Assembly (NCBI RefSeq): GCF_037940415.1
Contig: NZ_CP149798.1
Location: forward strand, 6,481,001-6,545,000
Direction of reading: 5' to 3'
Length of the DNA: 64,000 nt
Source: Streptomyces sp. f51
GTDB lineage: Bacteria > Actinomycetota > Actinomycetes > Streptomycetales > Streptomycetaceae
Position numbers and translations under genes: made by a program
Shown here: positions 51,314 through 58,058 of the stretch, piece after piece
Layout: each line of letters opens with the position of its first letter
Numbering within the stretch: the first letter of the stretch is position 1
The notes under the pieces: generated by a model
What the model was told of the DNA's origin: nothing
Seen by the model: the letters and a program-made list of their open reading frames with translations, nothing else
Databases searched by the model: none

Positions 51314-52240
51314 GTGAGTACGACGCATGACGGCGGCATCGCGGTGAGCGACCGACCCTCGCCCGACGACGGGCTGTCCGCGGCCGACCTCGCCGCCAGG
51401 TACGGCCTCGCGGTCAGCGGCGCACGTCCCGGACTGGTGGCGTACGTCCGTCAGCTGTGGGGCCGGCGGCACTTCATCCTCGCCTTCTCGCAGGCCAAGC
51501 TCACCGCCCAGTACAGCCAGGCCAAGCTCGGCCAGCTGTGGCAGGTGGCGACCCCGCTGCTCAACGCGGCCGTCTACTACTTCATCTTCGGCCTGATCCT
51601 GAAGGCCGACCGGGGCATGTCGCACGACGTGTACATCCCGTTCCTGGTGACCGGCGTCTTCGTCTTCACCTTCACGCAGAGCTCGGTCATGGCGGGCGTC
51701 CGGGCGATCTCGGGCAACCTGGGACTGGTGCGCGCGCTGCACTTCCCGCGTGCCTCGCTGCCCGTCTCGTTCGCCCTCCAGCAGCTCCAGCAGCTGCTCT
51801 TCTCGATGATCGTGCTGTTCGTCGTGGCGATCGGGTTCGGCAGCTATCCGGGCCTGTCCTGGCTGCTGATCATCCCGGTGCTGTTCCTCCAGTTCCTGTT
51901 CAACACCGGCCTCGCGCTGATCGTGGCGCGGATGGGCAGCAAGACGCCCGACCTCGCCCAGCTGATGCCGTTCATCCTGCGCACCTGGATGTACGCATCC
52001 GGTGTCATGTTCTCCATCAGCGCCATGCTCGCCGGCCGCCCCGAGTGGATCGCCCGGGTCCTCCAGGCGAACCCGGCCGCGGTCTACATGGACCTGATGC
52101 GTTTCGCGCTCATCGACGGGTACGGCGCCTCCAGCCTGCCCCCGCACGTGTGGGCCATCGCCGTCTTCTGGGCCGTGGTCACGGTCGTCGGCGGTTTCGT
52201 CTACTTCTGGAAGGCTGAGGAGAGGTACGGCCGTGGCTGA
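51314..52240 (+). CDS. ABC exporter permease, TagG/Wzm type
   Basis: 308-aa ABC-2 type permease. The N-terminal 50 residues are cytosolic, ending in RQLWGRRHFILAFSQAKLTAQYSQAKLGQLWQVATPLLNAAVYYFIFGLIL, the standard opening of polysaccharide and teichoic-acid exporters. Six membrane segments follow (IPFLVTGVFVFTFT, LQQLLFSMIVLFVVAIGFG, LLIIPVLFLQFLFNTG, and others). It pairs with the ATPase directly downstream (8-nt overlap). By context it flips the product of the preceding operon across the membrane. GTG 51314 is taken as start; GTG 51344 in frame is possible. Confidence 0.88.
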   Translation: MSTTHDGGIAVSDRPSPDDGLSAADLAARYGLAVSGARPGLVAYVRQLWGRRHFILAFSQAKLTAQYSQAKLGQLWQVATPLLNAAVYYFIFGLILKADRGMSHDVYIPFLVTGVFVFTFTQSSVMAGVRAISGNLGLVRALHFPRASLPVSFALQQLQQLLFSMIVLFVVAIGFGSYPGLSWLLIIPVLFLQFLFNTGLALIVARMGSKTPDLAQLMPFILRTWMYASGVMFSISAMLAGRPEWIARVLQANPAAVYMDLMRFALIDGYGASSLPPHVWAIAVFWAVVTVVGGFVYFWKAEERYGRG

Positions 52241-53012
52241 GCTCGAGAAGACGTCGCACATCCCGACCGTCATCGCGGACGAACTGCACATCGTCTACCG
52301 CGTGAACGGCGCCAAGACCGGCAAGGGCAGCGCCACCGCGGCCCTCAGCCGCATCCTCAAGCGCGGCGAGGAACGCGGTGTGCGCAAGGTGCACGCCGTG
52401 AAGGGCGTCTCCTTCACCGCCTACCGCGGCGAGGCCATCGGTCTGATCGGCTCGAACGGCTCCGGCAAGTCCACGCTCCTGCGCGCCATCGCCGGCCTGC
52501 TCCCCGCGGAGAAGGGCAAGGTCTACACCGACGGCCAGCCCTCGCTGCTCGGCGTGAACGCGGCCCTGATGAACGACCTGACGGGCGAGCGGAACGTCAT
52601 CCTGGGCGGCCTCGCCATGGGCATGTCCCGCGAGCAGATCAAGGAGCGCTATCAGGAGATCGTCGACTTCTCGGGCATCAACGAGAAGGGCGACTTCATC
52701 ACCCTGCCGATGCGGACCTACTCCTCCGGCATGGCGGCGCGGCTGCGGTTCTCCATCGCGGCGGCCAAGGACCACGACGTCCTGATGATCGACGAGGCCC
52801 TCGCCACGGGTGACCGCTCCTTCCAGCGGCGCTCCGAGGAGCGCATCCGCGAGCTGCGCAAGAGCGCGGGCACGGTGTTCCTGGTCAGCCACAACAACAA
52901 GTCGATCCGCGACACCTGCGACCGCGTGCTGTGGCTGGAGCGCGGTGAACTGCGCATGGACGGCCCGACCGAGGACGTCCTCAAGGAGTACGAGAAGTTC
53001 ACGGGCAAGTAG
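52233..53012 (+). CDS. ABC exporter ATP-binding protein, TagH/Wzt type
   Basis: 259-aa ATPase partner of the permease. Walker A is GLIGSNGSGKSTLLRAIAGLL; signature YSSGMAARLRFSIA; Walker B DVLMIDEALATGD, with H-loop in VFLVSHNNKS. LLGVNAALMNDLTGERNVILGG is typical of the teichoic-acid/O-antigen exporter subgroup. The extra C-terminal carbohydrate-binding domain of long Wzt proteins is absent. The N-terminal 55 residues (VYRVNGAKTGKGSATAALSRILKRGEERG) are the usual insertion of TagH-type proteins. GTG 52233 overlaps the permease by 8 nt. A terminator follows. Confidence 0.9.
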   Translation: MAELEKTSHIPTVIADELHIVYRVNGAKTGKGSATAALSRILKRGEERGVRKVHAVKGVSFTAYRGEAIGLIGSNGSGKSTLLRAIAGLLPAEKGKVYTDGQPSLLGVNAALMNDLTGERNVILGGLAMGMSREQIKERYQEIVDFSGINEKGDFITLPMRTYSSGMAARLRFSIAAAKDHDVLMIDEALATGDRSFQRRSEERIRELRKSAGTVFLVSHNNKSIRDTCDRVLWLERGELRMDGPTEDVLKEYEKFTGK

Positions 53013-53023
53013 CCCGTTTCGAC

Positions 53024-53057
53024 CAGGGCCCCGCCGGAACTCTCCGGCGGGGCCCTG
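53024..53057. terminator. Terminator after the exporter genes
   Basis: Perfect 15-bp stem CAGGGCCCCGCCGGA / TCCGGCGGGGCCCTG with a 4-nt loop, 11 nt past the ATPase stop. It separates the envelope operon from the hopanoid operon. Confidence 0.85.
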
Positions 53058-53155
53058 CGTCTGCGACGGAAACGCCAACTCCCGTCGGCGTGGGGAATCT
53101 TGACGCCAATCGGTGTGTTGTTGTGATGTGCAGGACACCCCGGCGGAGTGTGCCG

Positions 53156-53167
53156 CGTTGTACAACG
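53156..53167. promoter_or_regulatory. Palindrome CGTTGTACAACG in the hopanoid promoter region
   Basis: Twelve-bp perfect palindrome about 150 nt upstream of the hpnC leader ORF, in the gap that must contain the operon promoter. Operator-like; regulator unknown. Confidence 0.4.
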
Positions 53168-53308
53168 TAAGCTGTACCGGTGCTGAAACGCGTCAAGTGG
53201 GGCGATAATACGCGACACCCGGCACCGTCACGCCGAGCGGATATCCGGGCGGCGTGTCCGAAATGGGCAGGGTTGGGTCGGCAGTGTAGAACGGGAGATG
53301 TGACGGCA

Positions 53309-53374
53309 ATGGCTACGGTGACTCTCCAGCTCCGCGATGCGTGTGCCGTCCCCGCGCCGGGCGGCGAGCGGTGA
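53309..53374 (+). CDS. Leader mini-ORF (21 aa) coupled to hpnC
   Basis: ATG 53309 lies about 11 nt after GGGAG and starts a 21-residue frame (MATVTLQLRD...), whose TGA overlaps the GTG of hpnC (GTGA at 53371-53374). In-frame upstream starts at 53300 (GTG) and 53180 would lengthen it, but 53300 is too close to the ribosome site. Probable role: translational coupling or control of the first hopanoid gene. Confidence 0.45.
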   Translation: MATVTLQLRDACAVPAPGGER

Positions 53375-54273
53375 TCGAAGCCGGGACGGCCCGCACCGGT
53401 GATCCGGTGCGCGGCACCCTCGACAAAGCCGCGGACGAGAACTTTCCCGTGGCCCCGTTCTTCCTGCCCAGGGCCTGGCGCGACGACCTGATGGCCGTGT
53501 ACGGCTTCGCCCGTCTCGTGGACGACATCGGTGACGGCGACCTCGCCCCCGGCGGCGCCGACGCCCGGCTCCTTGGCGTGTCCGACACGGACGCCGACGA
53601 CCGTCTGGTCCTCCTCGACGCGCTCGAAGCCGATCTTCACCGGGTGTTCGACTCGGCCCCGCGGCACCCGCTGCTGCGCCGGCTCCTGCCCACGGTCCGC
53701 CGCGCCGATCTGACCCCCGAGCCCTTTCTCGGGCTGATCGCGGCCAACCGCCAGGACCAGCTCGTCACGCGGTACGAGACCTACGACGATCTGCTCGCCT
53801 ACTGTGAACTCTCCGCGAACCCCGTCGGCCGCCTGGTCCTCTCCGTCACCGGAACGTCCACGCCCGAGCGGGTCCGCCGCTCCGACGCGGTGTGCACGGG
53901 GCTCCAGATCGTCGAGCACCTCCAAGACGTGGCCGAAGACCTGGGCCGCGACCGCGTGTACCTGCCCGCCGAGGACATGAAACGCTTCCACGTCGCCGAA
54001 TCCGATCTCGCCGTCCCCACAGCAGGCGCATCGGTGCGAGCACTGGTTGCATACGAAGCAGAACGCGCTTTGAACCTCCTGAATGAAGGCACCCCCCTCG
54101 TGGGTAGCGTCCACGGCAGGCTGAAACTGCTGCTCGCGGGGTTCGTGGCGGGGGGAAAGGCGGCGGTCCGCGCGATCGCGGCCGCCGAATACGACGTACT
54201 ACCCGGCCCGCCCAAGCCCGGCAAGCTCCAGCTGCTGCGCGAGGTGGGAGTGACTCTGCGAGGAGAGGGGTGA
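53371..54273 (+). CDS. hpnC: Squalene synthase HpnC (hydroxysqualene synthase)
   Basis: 300-aa trans-isoprenyl diphosphate synthase-fold protein. In the HpnCDE pathway HpnD makes presqualene diphosphate, HpnC turns it into hydroxysqualene and HpnE reduces this to squalene. First Asp-rich motif LVDDIGDGDLA; the second is EHLQDVAEDLGRDRVYLP, with EHLQDV, the usual HpnC form. ENFPVAPFFLPRAWRDDLMAVYGFARL is a strong HpnC signature. The GTG 53371 start overlaps the leader ORF stop; GTG 53341 is an alternative. It overlaps hpnD by 4 nt. Confidence 0.92.
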   Translation: MIEAGTARTGDPVRGTLDKAADENFPVAPFFLPRAWRDDLMAVYGFARLVDDIGDGDLAPGGADARLLGVSDTDADDRLVLLDALEADLHRVFDSAPRHPLLRRLLPTVRRADLTPEPFLGLIAANRQDQLVTRYETYDDLLAYCELSANPVGRLVLSVTGTSTPERVRRSDAVCTGLQIVEHLQDVAEDLGRDRVYLPAEDMKRFHVAESDLAVPTAGASVRALVAYEAERALNLLNEGTPLVGSVHGRLKLLLAGFVAGGKAAVRAIAAAEYDVLPGPPKPGKLQLLREVGVTLRGEG

Positions 54274-55220
54274 TCCGGACCGTGGAGTCGGAACAGCACG
54301 TGTCCGCACCGGTACTCGCCGCGTACAGCTACTGCGAGGCGGTGACCGGTCAGCAGGCACGTAATTTCGCGTACGGCATCAGGCTGCTGCCGACGTCCAA
54401 GCGCCGTGCGATGTCGGCGCTCTACGCGTTCTCCCGGCGCGTGGACGACATCGGCGACGGCACGCTGGCGCCGGACGTGAAGGCGGTGCGCCTGGAGGAG
54501 ACACGGGCGCTGCTCGCCCGGGTCCGCGCGGGCGACGTCGCCGAGGACGACACCGACCCGGTCGCGGTCGCCCTCAGCCACACCGCCGAGTACTTCCCGG
54601 TGCCCCTCGGGGGCCTGGACGAGCTCATCGACGGCGTGCTGATGGACGTACGCGGTGAGACGTACGAGACCTGGGACGACCTGAAGGTCTACTGCCGGTG
54701 CGTGGCGGGAGCGATCGGGCGGCTCTCGCTCGGGGTCTTCGGCACCGAACCGGGGGCGCGCGGCATCGAGCGCGCGCCGGAGTACGCCGACACGCTCGGG
54801 CTCGCGCTCCAGCTCACCAACATCCTGCGGGACGTCCGGGAGGACGCCGAGGGCGGGCGCACCTACCTGCCCGCCGACGACCTGGCCAAGTTCGGCTGCT
54901 CGGCCGGGTTCGACGGGCCGACCCCGCCGCCGGGCTCCGACTTCGCGGGCCTCGTGCACTTCGAGGTGCGCCGGGCACGCGCCCTGTTCGCGGAGGGCTA
55001 CCGCCTGCTGCCCATGCTGGACCGGCGCAGCGGCGCCTGTGTCGCGGCCATGGCGGGGATCTACCGGCGCCTGCTCGACCGCATCGAGCGCGAGCCGGAG
55101 GCCGTCCTGCGCGGCCGGGTGTCCCTGCCGGGACGCGAGAAGGCGTACGTCGCGGTGCGCGGCCTCTCCGGTCTCGACGCCCGGCACGTCTCCCGCCGTA
55201 CGGTCCGGAGGCGTGTCTGA
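54270..55220 (+). CDS. hpnD: Presqualene diphosphate synthase HpnD
   Basis: 316 aa. Condenses two farnesyl diphosphates to presqualene diphosphate. Motifs: ARNFAYGIRLLPTSKRRAMSALYAFSRRVDDIGD (first Asp motif), YCRCVAGAIGRLSLGVFG, and LQLTNILRDVREDAEGGRTYLP (second Asp motif, NILRDV form typical of HpnD). The GTG start lies inside the hpnC stop (GTGA), so the two are coupled. 152 nt follow before hpnE, the largest gap so far in this operon, containing a structured RNA. Confidence 0.93.
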   Translation: MIRTVESEQHVSAPVLAAYSYCEAVTGQQARNFAYGIRLLPTSKRRAMSALYAFSRRVDDIGDGTLAPDVKAVRLEETRALLARVRAGDVAEDDTDPVAVALSHTAEYFPVPLGGLDELIDGVLMDVRGETYETWDDLKVYCRCVAGAIGRLSLGVFGTEPGARGIERAPEYADTLGLALQLTNILRDVREDAEGGRTYLPADDLAKFGCSAGFDGPTPPPGSDFAGLVHFEVRRARALFAEGYRLLPMLDRRSGACVAAMAGIYRRLLDRIEREPEAVLRGRVSLPGREKAYVAVRGLSGLDARHVSRRTVRRRV

Positions 55221-55249
55221 ATGGACGCGTGTTTGATGGATGAAATGGT

Positions 55250-55335
55250 CCAAGGTGATACGGCCGACGAAAAACGGCAGGCAACCCTCCGGAGCCCGGT
55301 GGCGTCCCTGACTGCGACGGCCTGCCGTGAATCGT
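55250..55335 (+). ncRNA. Structured leader RNA before hpnE, probably the hopC motif
   Basis: In the 152-nt gap ahead of hpnE, a perfect 9-bp stem ACGGCAGGC / GCCTGCCGT (55274-55282 with 55320-55328) encloses a 37-nt loop that holds CCTCCGGAGCCCGG and other local pairings. A published bioinformatic RNA motif named hopC is described upstream of hopanoid genes in Streptomyces; position and gene fit, but the consensus was not checked. Start and end are approximate. A cis-regulatory role for hpnE is inferred. Confidence 0.6.
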
Positions 55336-55372
55336 TCAACCATCACGGGGATGCCGCAGGGGAGGGTGCGCG

Positions 55373-56779
55373 ATGAGCGAGGACGAGTCCACGGACACGT
55401 CCGGCCGGGCCACCGCCGTGGTGATCGGCGGGGGTCTCGCCGGCGTCACCGCCGCGCTCGCACTGGCCGACGCGGGGGTCCGGGTCACCCTGCTCGAAGG
55501 CAGGCCGCGCCTCGGCGGTCTCGCCTTCTCCTTCCAGCGCGGCGACCTCACCGTGGACAACGGACAGCACGTCTTCCTGCGCTGCTGCACCGCCTACCGC
55601 TGGTTCCTCGACCGCGTCGACGCGACCGCGCTCGCGCCCGTGCAGGATCGTCTCGACGTGCCCGTTCTCGATCTGGACGCACCGCCGGGACGACGGCTCG
55701 GAAGGATCGGCCGCGACGCGCTGCCCGTGCCGCTGCACCTGGCACGCAGCCTCGCCACGTACCAGCACCTCTCGCTCGCCGAACGCGCCGGGGTGGGCCG
55801 TGCCGCGCTCGCGCTCAAGGGCCTTGATCTCACCGATCCGGCACTCGACACGCAGAACTTCGGCGACTGGCTCGCCGCGCACGGCCAGTCACGCCGTGCC
55901 GTCGAGGCACTGTGGGACCTCGTGGGGGTCGCCACCCTCAACGCGGTGGCCCAGGACTCCTCGCTCGGGCTCGCCGCGATGGTGTTCAAGACAGGTCTGC
56001 TGTCCGACCCGGGCGCGGCCGACATCGGCTGGGCACGCGTCCCGCTGGGCGAACTGCACGACACTCTGGCCCGCAAGGCGCTCGACTCCGCGGGCGTACG
56101 CACCGAGATCCGTACACGCGTCACCTCCGTCTCCCCTTACGGGAACGGACGCTGGAGCGTTCAGGTTCCCGGCGAGCGCATCGAGGCCGACACCGTCGTG
56201 CTCGCCGTACCCCAGCGCGAGGCCCACGACCTGCTGCCCGAAGGGGCGCTCGACGCCCCCGAGCGGCTTCTGGACATCGGCACCGCGCCGATCCTCAACA
56301 TCCACGTCGTCTACGACCGCCAGGTCCTCACCGCCCCGTTCTTCGCGGCCCTCGGCTCCCCGGTGCAGTGGGTCTTCGACCGCACCGAGGCCTCCGGACT
56401 CAAGGACGGGCAGTATCTGGCGCTGTCGCAGTCGGCCGCGCAGGACGAGATCGACGAGCCCGTCGCCGTGCTCCGGGAGCGCTATCTGCCGGAGCTGGAG
56501 CGGCTGCTGCCCGGTGCGCGCGGCGCCGCGGTGAAGGACTTCTTCGTGACCCGGGAGCGAACCGCGACGTTCGCCCCCGCCCCGGGCGTCGGGCGGCTGC
56601 GGCCCGGTGCCCGTACCAAGGCCCCCGGCCTGTACCTGGCCGGAGCGTGGACCGCCACAGGGTGGCCCGCGACCATGGAGAGTGCGGTTCGCAGTGGAGT
56701 CGGTGCGGCGGACGCCGCGCTGCACGCCCTGGGCCGGCCCCGCGACCATCTCCTCGGACTCTTCGAGGAGGCGGCATGA
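55373..56779 (+). CDS. hpnE: Hydroxysqualene dehydroxylase HpnE
   Basis: 468-aa FAD-dependent amine-oxidase/phytoene-desaturase-like enzyme. It reduces hydroxysqualene to squalene. FAD motif AVVIGGGLAGVTAALALADAGVRVTLLEGRPRLGG near the start; DNGQHVFLRCCTAYRWFLDRV is a strong HpnE mark; VVLAVPQREAHDLLP and the C-terminal GLYLAGAWTATGWPATMESAVRSG close the FAD site. ATG 55373 has GGGGAGGG upstream. Its stop overlaps an ATG (ATGA) of the next frame, suggesting coupling to the polyprenyl synthase. Confidence 0.93.
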   Translation: MSEDESTDTSGRATAVVIGGGLAGVTAALALADAGVRVTLLEGRPRLGGLAFSFQRGDLTVDNGQHVFLRCCTAYRWFLDRVDATALAPVQDRLDVPVLDLDAPPGRRLGRIGRDALPVPLHLARSLATYQHLSLAERAGVGRAALALKGLDLTDPALDTQNFGDWLAAHGQSRRAVEALWDLVGVATLNAVAQDSSLGLAAMVFKTGLLSDPGAADIGWARVPLGELHDTLARKALDSAGVRTEIRTRVTSVSPYGNGRWSVQVPGERIEADTVVLAVPQREAHDLLPEGALDAPERLLDIGTAPILNIHVVYDRQVLTAPFFAALGSPVQWVFDRTEASGLKDGQYLALSQSAAQDEIDEPVAVLRERYLPELERLLPGARGAAVKDFFVTRERTATFAPAPGVGRLRPGARTKAPGLYLAGAWTATGWPATMESAVRSGVGAADAALHALGRPRDHLLGLFEEAA

Positions 56780-56838
56780 CGCTCGACCGGAGCTTGGCAG
56801 GTCCCCGCACCCCCGGTACCGCAACAAGAGGAGAGATT

Positions 56839-57906
56839 GTGCCCACTGTGCCCCCGGCCGAAACGGCTGCCGACGCGGTGGACGTGACCGCGCTCCTGGA
56901 GCGCGGCCGGACCCTGGCCACACCGGTGCTCAAGGCGGCCGTCGACCGCCTGGCGCCGCCCATGGACACCGTCGCCGCCTACCACTTCGGCTGGATCGAC
57001 GCCGAGGGCAACCCCGCGGACGGCGACGGAGGCAAGGCGGTGCGGCCCGCGCTCGCCGTGCTCTCGGCGCAGGCCGCCGGTGCCTCCCCCGAGGTGGGCG
57101 TCCCCGGAGCGGTCGCCGTCGAACTGGTGCACAACTTCTCGCTGCTGCACGACGACCTGATGGACGGCGACGAGCAGCGCCGCCACCGCGACACCGTCTG
57201 GAAGGTGCACGGCCCCGCCCAGGCGATCCTGGTCGGCGACGCCCTGTTCGCGCTGGCCAACGAGGTCCTCCTCGAACTCGGCACCGTCGAGGCCGGCCGG
57301 GCCACCCGCCGCCTGACCACCGCCACCCGGGCCCTGATCGACGGCCAGGCCCAGGACATCTCCTACGAGCACCGCGACCGCGTCAGCGTCGAGGAGTGCC
57401 TGGAGATGGAGGGCAACAAGACCGGCGCCCTGCTCGCCTGCGCCTGCTCCATCGGCGCGGTCCTCGGCGGCGCCGACGACCTCACCGCCGACACGCTGGA
57501 GCGCTACGGCTACCACCTCGGCCTCGCCTTCCAGGCCGTCGACGACCTGCTCGGCATCTGGGGCGACCCGGAGGCCACCGGGAAGCAGACCTGGAGCGAT
57601 CTGCGCCAGCGCAAGAAGTCCCTGCCGGTCGTGGCCGCGCTCGCCGCGGGCGGCCCGGCCTCCGAGCGGCTCGGCGACCTGCTCGCCGAGGACGCCAAGG
57701 CCAGCGACTTCGAGAACTTCTCCGAGGAGGAGTTCGCCGCGCGCGCCGCGCTCATCGAGGAGGCGGGCGGCCGCGAGTGGACCGCCCAGGAGGCACGCCG
57801 CCAGCACGCGATCGCCCTGGAGGCGCTGGACGCCGTACCGATGCCCGAACAGGTACGCGCCCAGCTCGTGGCGCTGGCCGACTTCGTCGTCGTACGGAAG
57901 AGATGA
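56839..57906 (+). CDS. Polyprenyl (farnesyl-type) diphosphate synthase
   Basis: 355-aa all-trans prenyltransferase that provides farnesyl diphosphate for squalene. First Asp-rich motif LLHDDLMDGDEQRR (DDxxD), second QAVDDLLGIWGD (DDxxD-like). GGKAVRPALAVLSAQAAG is the usual K-x-x-R substrate site region; bulky residues upstream of the first motif (HNFSLLHDD) fit a short-chain product such as FPP. GTG 56839 is preferred because AGGAG lies 5-8 nt upstream; ATG 56776, 21 codons earlier and overlapping the hpnE stop, is the alternative. A 152-nt gap with a structured RNA follows. Confidence 0.9.
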   Translation: MPTVPPAETAADAVDVTALLERGRTLATPVLKAAVDRLAPPMDTVAAYHFGWIDAEGNPADGDGGKAVRPALAVLSAQAAGASPEVGVPGAVAVELVHNFSLLHDDLMDGDEQRRHRDTVWKVHGPAQAILVGDALFALANEVLLELGTVEAGRATRRLTTATRALIDGQAQDISYEHRDRVSVEECLEMEGNKTGALLACACSIGAVLGGADDLTADTLERYGYHLGLAFQAVDDLLGIWGDPEATGKQTWSDLRQRKKSLPVVAALAAGGPASERLGDLLAEDAKASDFENFSEEEFAARAALIEEAGGREWTAQEARRQHAIALEALDAVPMPEQVRAQLVALADFVVVRKR

Positions 57907-57939
57907 TCGTCATCGGTCGAATAAACCTCGCGTAGTCGC

Positions 57940-58012
57940 CGGCCGGTGCCTTCCCCAAGCGTCGAACCTCGTTCGAGCGGGGGGATATCCATCCGAACGA
58001 ACGCACCGGCCG
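57940..58012 (+). ncRNA. Long-range stem-loop in the leader of shc
   Basis: CGGCCGGTGC (57940-57949) pairs perfectly with GCACCGGCCG (58003-58012), enclosing a 53-nt loop that contains a nested TCGAAC-CTC-GTTCGA hairpin (57962-57976). It lies in the 152-nt gap directly before the cyclase gene. Might be a regulatory leader, a processing site or an internal terminator; no known class was matched. Confidence 0.45.
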
Positions 58013-58058
58013 ACGGCGGACCCACAGCAGAGACACACCACTGCACGAAGGGGAAGCC

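Noticed and set aside
53180-53374. 64-codon frame ahead of hpnC
   Set aside because: Only the last 21 codons have a plausible ribosome site. The upstream part crosses the probable promoter and has no family features.
57962-57976. TCGAAC-CTC-GTTCGA resembles the LexA SOS box
   Set aside because: The spacer is 3 nt, while the box needs 4 nt between the half-sites. Described instead as a nested hairpin of the shc leader.
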